A stretch of 64,000 nucleotides of DNA from Qipengyuania sp. S6317L1 (GTDB lineage: Bacteria > Pseudomonadota > Alphaproteobacteria > Sphingomonadales > Sphingomonadaceae): assembly GCF_023015615.1 (NCBI RefSeq), contig NZ_JALKAJ010000002.1, forward strand, positions 1,249,345-1,313,344, read 5' to 3'. How positions within the stretch are numbered: the stretch's first letter is position 1; every line of letters starts with the position of its first letter. Position numbers and translations under genes: made by a program. Below, piece after piece: positions 7,573 to 15,664 of the stretch. The notes under the pieces are model-generated. The model did not search any database and was not told where the DNA came from. It saw only the letters and a list, made by a program, of their open reading frames with translations.

Positions 7573-8424
7573 TCAGTTCTTCTGGAAGAACTCGACCAGG
7601 TCCGCTGCAAGCCGGTCGGTGACGGTCGCGAACACCGCGTGCGGCTCGTTCTCGTATTCGATCAGCGTGGCGCTCTCGACTTTCTCTGCCACCTGGCGAC
7701 CCGTGGCCTCGATCGGCACCGTTTTATCTTCGGTCCCGTGGATGACGAGCGTTGGCACGTTGATGTGCTTAAGGTCGGGCCTGAAATCGGTGTAGGCGAA
7801 GGCTGCGGCGGATTTGAGCGTCGCATATTGCGCGCTCTTCATTGCGGTCAGCCATGCCCAATGTCGTTCTTCCTCGCTCACTTGCGTACCGGGACCACCG
7901 ACACCATAGAAATCCTTGAAGAAATCAGTGAAGAAAGCGCGGAAATCGCCTGTCATGCCCTTGGTCATTTCCTGAAACGTCTCGTCCGGGACACCATCGG
8001 GATTGTCGTCGGTCTTCAACATATAAGGCACAACCGAGCTGATGAGAGCGGCGGCGCTTACGCCCTTTGCGCCATGCCGGCTCATATAGCGCGCGATCTC
8101 TCCGCCACCCATCGAAAATCCGGCGAGGCCGATATTTTCGGTCAGCCCCAAGTGATCGATCAGATCCGCCAGATCATCGCTGAAAGTATCGTAATCGTAA
8201 CCGTCAGAAGCGTGATCGGACCGGCCGAAACCGCGACGGTCATAAGCGATCGCGCGCATGCCGTTATCGGCAAGCTCCATCATCACCGGATCCCAGCTAT
8301 CGCCCGATAAGGGCCAGCCGTGAATAAGGATGATGGGGCGACCTTCGCCCAGTTCCTTGTAGCGGATGTTCGTTCCGTCGCGGGTTGCAAATTTTGGCAT
8401 GGGTGCCTTCCTCTTTTTATTCAT
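7573..8424 (-). CDS. Alpha/beta hydrolase (aryl esterase / non-haem chloroperoxidase-like)
   Basis: An alpha/beta hydrolase with the oxyanion-hole segment ILIHGWPLSGDSW. The nucleophile elbow is GFSMGGGEIARY, with the catalytic Asp in VIHGTEDKTVPIEATGR and His in YENEPHAVF near the C-terminus. The YDRRGFGRSD motif is typical of the non-haem haloperoxidase/arylesterase group; the physiological substrate is unknown. The ATG at 8424 has AGGAG seven bases upstream. A second ATG at 8400 (MPKFATRDG) also has a good GAGGAAGG site and would remove eight residues. Confidence 0.88.
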   Translation of the reverse strand: MNKKRKAPMPKFATRDGTNIRYKELGEGRPIILIHGWPLSGDSWDPVMMELADNGMRAIAYDRRGFGRSDHASDGYDYDTFSDDLADLIDHLGLTENIGLAGFSMGGGEIARYMSRHGAKGVSAAALISSVVPYMLKTDDNPDGVPDETFQEMTKGMTGDFRAFFTDFFKDFYGVGGPGTQVSEEERHWAWLTAMKSAQYATLKSAAAFAYTDFRPDLKHINVPTLVIHGTEDKTVPIEATGRQVAEKVESATLIEYENEPHAVFATVTDRLAADLVEFFQKN

Positions 8425-8542
8425 ACGATTCTCCTGACCAACAAGAAGTCGGCATCATCGTTCCATGACGAACGGCAGCGGGCGGGCGCGATGAAGCCAC
8501 AGGGCTTGCCAGTGAAGACGCACTGGCGCATCTTGATGGCCT

Positions 8543-9148
8543 ATGGGGATTATCGAAATCATCGGGATCGCAGGAAGCGTGAGCCTTTTGTCGGGCTGGC
8601 GCCTCTATCTGTGCATCTTTGCCACCGGCCTCGCCATGCGGTTGGAGGCGCTGCCTGTGCCCGAACATCTCGCCAGCCTTGGCGTTCTTGAAAACCCGTG
8701 GGTCATGGGCATCGCCGCGGTCGGAGCGCTCGCGGAGTTCCTTGCCGACAAGGTCATGTGGCTCGATAGCGCGTGGGACACGGTGCACACGCTGGTGCGG
8801 CCTGTCGGCGGCGCGCTTCTGGCGCTGGCGATTGTCGACCCGTCAGACCCTGCGACCCAGGTCATCGCGTTTCTTCTTGGTGGCGGGGCCAGTTTCCTTG
8901 CCCACGGAGGCAAGGCATCGGCGCGCGCCGTCGTGAACACTTCGCCCGAACCGGTCAGCAATGTCGCTGTCTCCACCGCAGAGGATGTCGCGACCGTCGG
9001 ATTGTTATGGTTTGCCTATGAATACCCCGTTGCCGCTGCGGGAGTGGCGGCGGTGCTGCTGATCATCGTCATCGGCCTTTTGTGGATGGCAAAGCGCGTC
9101 ATAAGCCGCCTGTTCTTCCGCAGTCCTAAGCAAATACCCGAGGGTTAA
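8543..9148 (+). CDS. DUF4126 family membrane protein
   Basis: A 201-residue inner-membrane protein. The opening GIAGSVSLLSGWRLYLCIFATGLAMR and the later GGGASFLAHGGKASARAVVN are characteristic of DUF4126. About five hydrophobic segments are visible, ending in a helix at roughly 168-190 followed by a basic tail. The function of the family is unknown. It is divergent from the hydrolase and 44 bases upstream of the transhydrogenase gene. Confidence 0.85.
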   Translation: MGIIEIIGIAGSVSLLSGWRLYLCIFATGLAMRLEALPVPEHLASLGVLENPWVMGIAAVGALAEFLADKVMWLDSAWDTVHTLVRPVGGALLALAIVDPSDPATQVIAFLLGGGASFLAHGGKASARAVVNTSPEPVSNVAVSTAEDVATVGLLWFAYEYPVAAAGVAAVLLIIVIGLLWMAKRVISRLFFRSPKQIPEG

Positions 9149-9192
9149 TTCACCGCGCTCGCGACCGTTTTCGACCTTGTATTGGAGGTCAC

Positions 9193-10650
9193 ATGGCGCG
9201 TTACGATTTCATTGTTCTCGGGGCCGGTCCTGCCGGGCGACGCGCGGCCATTCAGGCGGCGAAGCTAGGCAAATCGGTGGTGGTGGTCGACGAGCGGGCC
9301 AAGGTCGGCGGGGTGTCGGTTCACACAGGCACGATCCCCTCCAAAACCCTGCGCGAGACGGCATTGAACCTTTCAGGCTGGCGCGAGCGCGCGTTCTACG
9401 GGCAAGGGTATCGCACCCGCTCGACCATTTGCTCCGATGACCTCGATCAACGCATCGGCAAGACCTTCGATTATGAAGTCGCTGTGCTCGAACACCAGTT
9501 TGCGCGCAACGGAGTGCAGACCATTACCGGGCATGGGATTTTCAAGAGCGCACACGAAATCGCGATTGTGCGCGAGATTGGCGGGTCGCAGGTGGAGGAG
9601 GTGATCGAGGGCGAGAAGATTCTCATCTCGGTGGGCACACGGCCCTACCGCCCCGCGCACATCCCGTTCAACTCCACCAATGTTTTCGACAGCGACAGCT
9701 TCATCCTCCAGCCGCAAATGCCATCGAGCCTGACGGTCGTGGGCGGGGGCGTGATCGGGCTTGAATATGCGACGATCTTCAGCGCGCTCGATATTCCGGT
9801 GACGCTGATCGAACCCAACGAGCAATTGCTGCCCTTCATGGACCGGGAAATCGTCGATCACCTCGTGCAGTCCATGCGCGAGCGCGGCATGAACCTGCGG
9901 CTGGGATGCTCGCTTTCCCATGTCCATTTCAGCGAGAGCGGCGATCCCATCTGCCAGCTTGCCGACGGACGGCTCATCGGCTCGAAGATGGTGCTGTTTG
10001 CTGCGGGGCGCGAGGGATCGACTTCAGGCCTCAACCTCGAAGCCGCCGGGCTCGACGTGAAACCCGAGGCGCGCGGACGGCTCGAGGTGGACCGCACCAC
10101 CTTCCAAACGTCCGTCCCGCATATCTACGCCGCCGGCGATGTGATCGGCTTCCCCAGCCTTGCGTCGACCTCGATGGAGCAGGGCCGCGCGGTTGCGTGC
10201 CATGCTTTTGGCGATGCAATCGCGGCTGACGATCAAAAGCCGCCCTATGGCGTTTATGCCGTGCCCGAACTTTCCAGCGTCGGTATGACGGAGGATGATG
10301 CGCGTAAAGCGGGCATCCCTTATGAATGCGGTATTGCGCGGTTCAAGGAGACATCGCGCGGGCACATCATGGGGCTTGAGGCGGGTATCCTGAAGCTCAT
10401 CTGTCACCGCGAAACGCGCAAGCTTATCGGTGTGCACGTCGTGGGTGAGGGCGCCAGCGAGCTGGTCCATATCGGACAGGCGGTTTTGAACCTTGGCGGG
10501 ACAATCGACTACTTCGTCGAGAACAGCTTCAACTATCCGACCCTCGCCGAAGGATACAAAGTTGCCGCGCTCGACCTGTGGAACCGGTTGCAGGTGACGC
10601 CTGCCGCGCACAAGGCCAAGAAACCCAAAGCGAAAAGGAAAGCGGCCTAG
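9193..10650 (+). CDS. sthA: Soluble pyridine nucleotide transhydrogenase (Si-specific)
   Basis: A 485-residue flavoprotein disulfide-reductase family enzyme that interconverts NADPH and NADH pools. The FAD-binding GAGPAGRRAAIQAAKLG is at residues 10-26 and the NAD(P) Rossmann motif VVGGGVIGLEYATIF near 180. The redox Cys pair of dihydrolipoamide dehydrogenases is replaced (GGVSVHTGTIPSKTLRE), as expected for SthA-type transhydrogenases; here even the single Cys kept in E. coli SthA is Ser. The start has a strong GGAGGTCAC site. The C-terminus is Lys-rich (about 20 residues), an unusual tail. Confidence 0.92.
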   Translation: MARYDFIVLGAGPAGRRAAIQAAKLGKSVVVVDERAKVGGVSVHTGTIPSKTLRETALNLSGWRERAFYGQGYRTRSTICSDDLDQRIGKTFDYEVAVLEHQFARNGVQTITGHGIFKSAHEIAIVREIGGSQVEEVIEGEKILISVGTRPYRPAHIPFNSTNVFDSDSFILQPQMPSSLTVVGGGVIGLEYATIFSALDIPVTLIEPNEQLLPFMDREIVDHLVQSMRERGMNLRLGCSLSHVHFSESGDPICQLADGRLIGSKMVLFAAGREGSTSGLNLEAAGLDVKPEARGRLEVDRTTFQTSVPHIYAAGDVIGFPSLASTSMEQGRAVACHAFGDAIAADDQKPPYGVYAVPELSSVGMTEDDARKAGIPYECGIARFKETSRGHIMGLEAGILKLICHRETRKLIGVHVVGEGASELVHIGQAVLNLGGTIDYFVENSFNYPTLAEGYKVAALDLWNRLQVTPAAHKAKKPKAKRKAA

Positions 10651-10656
10651 GCTGGA

Positions 10657-11112
10657 TCAGCCTTCGGGCTTTTCCTCGCCGCGATCAGGGCGGGCGCTGC
10701 CTGCGATCATATCGCCATCAAGCCCTTTGACCACAGCCGCCTGCATCGGACGGTTGAGCCGCGTCTTGTCATCGCGCGGGGCAAGAAGGCCGGTCACAAA
10801 CTCGACCATCTGGCCGACCATGCCCTGATCCTCGGCCGGTTTGATCCGCACCGCCTTGCCCGATTCCACGACAACGAATTCATCGCCGCGCACCAGAACC
10901 GCATTGGCCGCCCCGCTTGTTTTGACGACATCTCCCACTTCAAGCGCGGTCCCGCGTGCACCATAAAGCGATTTGTCCCCGCGAATGACAGAGACCTGTC
11001 CATCCGCTTCCGAAATGCTCCAGCCCGAGTTTTCGGCAAGCGCGCCGCTGCCCATACAAAAGGCTGCGGCTACAAAGACAGCTTTGGAAATCCGGATCAT
11101 TCTTGCCCCCAT
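10657..11112 (-). CDS. Secreted protein with a FecR-like domain
   Basis: A 151-residue protein with a signal peptide (SKAVFVAAAFCMGSGALA, cleavage after ALA). The FecR-like pattern GQVSVIRGDKSLYGARGTAL-EVGDVVKTS is followed by VLVRGDEFVVVESGKAVRI. FecR domains usually sense or scaffold in the periplasm, but here there is no TM anchor or sigma factor partner, so this is a free periplasmic version of unknown role. A second ATG at 11100 is preceded by GGGGGCAAGA and may be the true start. It follows the nitronate monooxygenase by 82 bases. Confidence 0.7.
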   Translation of the reverse strand: MGARMIRISKAVFVAAAFCMGSGALAENSGWSISEADGQVSVIRGDKSLYGARGTALEVGDVVKTSGAANAVLVRGDEFVVVESGKAVRIKPAEDQGMVGQMVEFVTGLLAPRDDKTRLNRPMQAAVVKGLDGDMIAGSARPDRGEEKPEG

Positions 11113-11194
11113 GACTCAATCTTGATTGCAGCCATGGGGATAACCCCTAGGTTTTACCTTGGGATTTGGCGGTATGGTTAAGGCCGGGTAACCA

Positions 11195-12199
11195 TCATCG
11201 CAAAAGCGCACGCGCCTCTGCGTCGATTTCGGCGATGATATCTTCGGCCTTCGCATTGCTGTTGATAAGACCGACGCCCTGGCCAACCGTCACATGAGCG
11301 CGCGAGTAATCGTGGGTTTCGACGCCTTCGCGATAGGCGGCGCGCGCGTCTTCGGGAGCCTGCTTGAGTTCGTCGAAACGATCTTCCCATGCGCGGTGGA
11401 TTGCATTGCGAAGACAGCGCGCGTGGTATTCTGGCGGCCATTGTTTCTCACGCAGGACATCGAACACGAGTGATCGCGCCGTATCGTCGCCGCTTGCCTG
11501 CACGGCCGCTTCGATAGCCTGATCCGCGGCGAGCGATTCTCTGGTCGCCCAAAGCCGTGAGCCCAGCAGCACACCGTCAGCGCCCAGCATCAGCGCGGCG
11601 GCAAGCCCCCGGCCATCGGCGACACCGCCAGCAGCCAGCAGCATCACCTCGGGCGCATTTTGCGAAAGCCAGTCGGCAATTTCGGGCACGAAGGTAAAGG
11701 TGCTGCGCCCTTCATTTGCGCTATACCCGTGCCCGCCGCCTTCGACGCCTTGTGCGACAATGACGCTGGCGCCTGCATCCACGGCCTGGGGAAGCTGATC
11801 CATCGACTGGATCTGGCAGATCAGGGGTATGCCGCGATCGGTGATGTCTTTGGCAAACGGAGTGGGATCGCCAAAGGAAAGCATCAGCGCAGCGGGCGCC
11901 TGCTCCCGCTCAAGCAGAAGATCGAGCGCCTCGCGGTTTTCTGCCATGCGCCAGGTGATGAACCCGCAGCCCAGTCGTGCGTGCGCTTGATTGTCAGCCG
12001 AAAGCATCTGCGATGCGATGGAGTATTCGCGCGCGGTCCACTGCGCATCGCCATAACCACCGCCGAGCAGCCCGAGCGCGCCCGCTCTGGCACAGGCAGC
12101 GGTCAGCTCCGATCCGCTTGCAAACGCCATAGGAGCAAGCGCAATCGGCGTGGTGAGGCCGAAGCGTTTGCAAAAGCGATTGTCATCGAAAATCGCCAT
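11195..12199 (-). CDS. Nitronate monooxygenase (2-nitropropane dioxygenase family)
   Basis: A 334-residue FMN-dependent TIM-barrel protein. It opens FCKRFGLTTPIALAPMAFAS and has the phosphate/flavin-binding AQGVEGGGHGYSANEG and AAGGVADGRGLAAALMLGADG. The family oxidises alkyl nitronates; some members act on other substrates, so the exact reaction is open. Its ATG (12199-12197) overlaps the TAA stop of the PHA depolymerase in a TAATG, implying translational coupling. A longer reading frame upstream overlaps the depolymerase and is not credible. Confidence 0.9.
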   Translation of the reverse strand: MAIFDDNRFCKRFGLTTPIALAPMAFASGSELTAACARAGALGLLGGGYGDAQWTAREYSIASQMLSADNQAHARLGCGFITWRMAENREALDLLLEREQAPAALMLSFGDPTPFAKDITDRGIPLICQIQSMDQLPQAVDAGASVIVAQGVEGGGHGYSANEGRSTFTFVPEIADWLSQNAPEVMLLAAGGVADGRGLAAALMLGADGVLLGSRLWATRESLAADQAIEAAVQASGDDTARSLVFDVLREKQWPPEYHARCLRNAIHRAWEDRFDELKQAPEDARAAYREGVETHDYSRAHVTVGQGVGLINSNAKAEDIIAEIDAEARALLR

Positions 12200-13434
12200 T
12201 ACGAATGCGCCGCGACAAATTCCTCGACCACCGGCGCGACCTTGGTGCGCCAGCGGCTGCCGTTGAAGATGCCATAGTGGCCCGCGCCTTCCGCCATGTA
12301 ATAGCGTTTCTTGTCGTCGCTGAGGCGATCTGCAAGCTTCAAGGCCGCCTTGGTCTGGCCAAGCCCGGAGATATCGTCGCGCTCGCCTTCGATTGCGAGC
12401 AAAGCGGTCTGTGTGATCTGGTGCAGGTCGACAATCTCGCCCTTGTGGCGGAAGGTGCCATTGGGGATCGAGTGTTTCTGGAACACTTCCTCGACCGTCT
12501 GGAGATAGAATTCGGCGGTCATATCGCACACCGCGCGGTATTCGTCGTAGAAATCCTTGGTCGCCTGCGCGGATGCATCATCGCCCGTGGTGAGGTGTTT
12601 GAACATCTCGTAATGGCTCATCATGTGGTTTTGCAGGTTCATGCTCATAAAGGCAGAAAGCTGCATGAAGCCGGGATAAACCTTACGGCCCGCGCCGCGA
12701 TATTGCATCGGGACGGTGGCAATCACCGAATTGCGGAACCATTCGATCGGGCGGTTCATCGCGTGGTCGTTGACCGTGGTGGGGCTTTCACGCGTATCGA
12801 TCGGCCCGCCCATCATGGTCAGCGTCGCAGGAGCGGCTGGCGATTTGTGCTGGTTCAAAAGCGCGGTCGCCGCAAAGGCGGGCACGGATGGTTGGCATAC
12901 GGCAAGCATATGCGGACGCTGGCCGGGATTGAGTTGCTCGATATACTCAAGAAATTCCATCAGATAGTCGATGTAATCATCAAGGTCGAACGACCCTTCG
13001 TGCATGGGCACGGTTTTCGCATCGGCCCAATCGGTGATGTACACCTCGAACTTTTGCAGCATCCGCTCTACCGTGCCGCGAAGCAGGGTGGCGTAGTGGC
13101 CGCTCATCGGTGCAACGATCAGCATCTTGGGCCGGTCATCGTCCACTCCGTCGAGGCGGAAACGCTTCAAATCGCCAAACGGGCGATTGATGACTGTCGC
13201 TTCGATCACCGGATAGGTCGTGCCTTCGACATCAATCTCGGTGATGCCGAAAGCGGGCTTTCCATAAGACGCGGTCGAATGTGCGAGCACATCGAAGGCA
13301 TTGGCCGTCATCGCTCCGATGGAGGTCTTGCTCCAGGGATTGGAGGGATTGCTCAGCAATTCTGCGCTCAGCGAGGCAACGGTGCTCACTGAATTGAGCC
13401 AGCTGCGCTGGAGTTCATAGGATTTGTAAAGCAT
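12199..13434 (-). CDS. phaZ: Intracellular polyhydroxyalkanoate depolymerase
   Basis: A 411-residue PHB depolymerase of the intracellular (PhaZ1-type) family, which mobilises stored PHA granules. MLIVAPMSGHYATLLRGTVE and VYITDWADAKTVP are family hallmarks. AVCQPSVPAFA places the catalytic Cys at residue 180, matching the Cys nucleophile known for the Ralstonia enzyme. The closing GAGHYGIFNGSRWR contains the catalytic His. It is the first gene of a two-gene unit with nitronate monooxygenase. A PhaR-like inverted repeat lies 80-96 bases upstream. Confidence 0.95.
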   Translation of the reverse strand: MLYKSYELQRSWLNSVSTVASLSAELLSNPSNPWSKTSIGAMTANAFDVLAHSTASYGKPAFGITEIDVEGTTYPVIEATVINRPFGDLKRFRLDGVDDDRPKMLIVAPMSGHYATLLRGTVERMLQKFEVYITDWADAKTVPMHEGSFDLDDYIDYLMEFLEYIEQLNPGQRPHMLAVCQPSVPAFAATALLNQHKSPAAPATLTMMGGPIDTRESPTTVNDHAMNRPIEWFRNSVIATVPMQYRGAGRKVYPGFMQLSAFMSMNLQNHMMSHYEMFKHLTTGDDASAQATKDFYDEYRAVCDMTAEFYLQTVEEVFQKHSIPNGTFRHKGEIVDLHQITQTALLAIEGERDDISGLGQTKAALKLADRLSDDKKRYYMAEGAGHYGIFNGSRWRTKVAPVVEEFVAAHS

Positions 13435-13513
13435 GTCAGCCCCGTTCTTTATCTGGGCGCGCGGCCCCCATACGCGGCGCGATTTTCGTGTTCAATGTGG
13501 GCGATGAGAGCAA

Positions 13514-13530
13514 ATTGTGCAATGCACAAT
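13514..13530. promoter_or_regulatory. PhaR-like inverted repeat between phaZ and an ABC exporter
   Basis: ATTGTGC-AAT-GCACAAT has perfect 7-bp arms and a three-base spacer. Its core TGCAATGCACAA fits the TGC-N3-GCA pattern reported for PhaR, the PHA-granule-sensing repressor of alphaproteobacteria (recalled, not checked). It sits 80 bases upstream of the phaZ start and 81 bases before the ABC exporter start, so it could act on either gene. Confidence 0.55.
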
Positions 13531-13611
13531 CGGCTGAAATGGGCACTTTGGGCAATTTTTGTGGCATTTGCAGGTGTAATTTGTGGCGTTCGCGACTAGG
13601 TGAAAGCCAAT

Positions 13612-15519
13612 ATGAGTGGGCAAGCCAAAGACTTTCAATCCAAAGATGGAAAGGTGATCGACGCGGGTGGGGATGCCTCCACGCGGCCAGGCACTCAGCC
13701 GGGCACTCAGCCAGGCGCGCCGCCTGTCTCGCAGTCGGATGACCTGAACGAGGATGCGCCAAAGTCGCGCTCGCTCGCGCCATTGAGGATGGTGTTTCGC
13801 GAGGCGGCGAAATATCCGCGCGAGGTTATCTTTGCCCTGATCGCCCTCACGGTAACTGCGGCGGGGACGCTCGCCATACCCGCGGCGGTGCAGCTGATCG
13901 TGGACCGCGGGTTTGGCGCAGGGCAGGGCGAAGTCGAAATCGCGCGCTGGTTCCGGTATCTCGGGCTGATCGTGGTGGTGATCGCGCTGGGCACAGCGGC
14001 GCGGTTCTATTTCGTCAGCTGGATCGGGGAACGCGTCGTCGCTGACATCCGCGCCAAGGTGCACCGCAATCTGATGCGGTTGTCGCCTGCTTTCTATGAA
14101 GAAAACTCGCCCAAGGAAATTTCGAGCCGGATGACATCGGACACGGCGATCATCGAAACGGTCGTGGGCACGACGGTCTCGGTCGCCCTGCGCAATGTTT
14201 TCCTCGGCATCGGGGGCACGATTTACCTGTTTTATCTGCTGCCGAATTTCACCATCTGGCTGGTGGTTGGGATCCCTGTGATGGTCTTGCCGATTGTCGT
14301 GTTCGGGCGGCGCATCCGGTCGATTTCGCGCGACAGCCAGGACCGCGTGGCGGACGTGGGCGCGATGGTCACCGAAGTGCTCTCTGCGATGAAGGTGGTT
14401 CAAAGCTTCGGTCAGGAAAACCGCGAGACGGGCCGTTTCGGCGAAGCGGTGGAGAACACCTTCAACACGGCGCGCAAAAGGATCGTTTTGCGCGCGATCA
14501 TGACTTCTATCATCATTTTTGCGCTGTTCGGCTCAATCGTGTTCCTACTCTGGCGCGGCGCTGCTGCGGTGGCTGTTGGTGATATCACCTCGGGCACGCT
14601 GCTTGCGTTTCTCGTGGGTGCGATGTTGGTGGCTGGTGCATTTGGCGCTCTTACCGAAGTTTATGGCGACCTTCTTCGCGGCGCGGGCGCGGCGAGCCGG
14701 TTGGCAGAACTGCTTGAAACAGAGCCCGAGATTGCCCGTCCGGCGCGCCCTGAACAATTGCCCAGCCCCGCGCGCGGTTCGCTTTCCTTCAGAAATGTCA
14801 GCTTCCGCTATCCTGCAAGGCCCGAGGAAACCGCGCTCAAGAATTTTAACCTTGAGATCGAGCCGGGCGAAACCATCGCCATCGTTGGTCCATCGGGTGC
14901 AGGCAAATCAACGATCTTTCAGCTGGTCGAGCGTTTTTATGACCCGCAAGAAGGCACCATTCGCCTGGACGGCGTGCCCCTGCCCAAGGCGGACCCCGCC
15001 GACATTCGCGAACGCATCGCCTTTGTCCCGCAAGAGGGCGTTTTGTTCAGCGCCAACGCCCGCGACAACCTGCGCTACGGGCGCTGGAATGCGTCGGACG
15101 AAGAAATCTGGGAAGCTGCGCGTGCGGCCAATGCCGAACAATTCTTGCGAGCGCTTCCCCAGGGGCTCGACACCTATCTGGGCGAAGGCGGCACGCAATT
15201 GTCCGGCGGTCAGCGCCAGCGTGTGGCAATCGCCCGCGCGCTCCTTCGTGATGCGCCGATCCTGCTCCTCGACGAGGCGACGAGTGCATTGGATGCTGAA
15301 AGCGAACAATTGGTGCAATCCGCGCTCGATGAGCTGATGAAGGACCGCACCACTCTGGTAATTGCGCACCGTCTTGCCACCGTGCGCGCGGCCGACCGCA
15401 TCATCGTGCTCAGCGAAGGCGAGGCGGTGGAGCAAGGCACACACGCCGAGCTTTCAGCGGGCGGCGGCCTGTATGCCCGGCTTGCCAAGCTGCAATTTGC
15501 GGCCACCGAAGCGGCCTGA
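13612..15519 (+). CDS. ABC exporter, fused permease and ATPase (MsbA/HlyB type)
   Basis: A half-transporter of about 635 residues with one six-helix type-1 exporter membrane domain (roughly 60-350) and a C-terminal ATPase. Walker A is GPSGAGKST, the Q-loop FVPQEG, the signature LSGGQRQR, and Walker B ILLLDEATS. The N-terminal ~45 residues are polar with a GTQPGTQPG repeat. The ATG at 13612 is preceded by AGGTGAAAG; an in-frame GTG at 13600 lacks a ribosome site. The substrate, likely lipid or hydrophobic, cannot be told from sequence. Confidence 0.9.
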   Translation: MSGQAKDFQSKDGKVIDAGGDASTRPGTQPGTQPGAPPVSQSDDLNEDAPKSRSLAPLRMVFREAAKYPREVIFALIALTVTAAGTLAIPAAVQLIVDRGFGAGQGEVEIARWFRYLGLIVVVIALGTAARFYFVSWIGERVVADIRAKVHRNLMRLSPAFYEENSPKEISSRMTSDTAIIETVVGTTVSVALRNVFLGIGGTIYLFYLLPNFTIWLVVGIPVMVLPIVVFGRRIRSISRDSQDRVADVGAMVTEVLSAMKVVQSFGQENRETGRFGEAVENTFNTARKRIVLRAIMTSIIIFALFGSIVFLLWRGAAAVAVGDITSGTLLAFLVGAMLVAGAFGALTEVYGDLLRGAGAASRLAELLETEPEIARPARPEQLPSPARGSLSFRNVSFRYPARPEETALKNFNLEIEPGETIAIVGPSGAGKSTIFQLVERFYDPQEGTIRLDGVPLPKADPADIRERIAFVPQEGVLFSANARDNLRYGRWNASDEEIWEAARAANAEQFLRALPQGLDTYLGEGGTQLSGGQRQRVAIARALLRDAPILLLDEATSALDAESEQLVQSALDELMKDRTTLVIAHRLATVRAADRIIVLSEGEAVEQGTHAELSAGGGLYARLAKLQFAATEAA

Positions 15520-15664
15520 TCCAGCCAGCAGCGCGGGCGCGAAAAAAGCGCTCGTTTCGACGAACAGCGCCCTTCAGGCGACAAATTGCAACCTTGTTTG
15601 CGCGACTGCGCTAGGCCAGCATGCAGAGCAACGTCTCAAACCATTTCAATCGGGGACCCATTGT

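Noticed and set aside
12200..12529. In-frame N-terminal extension of nitronate monooxygenase
   Set aside because: It overlaps the conserved 3' end of phaZ on the same strand and precedes the family start MAIFDDNRFCKRFG. The TAATG junction explains the true start.
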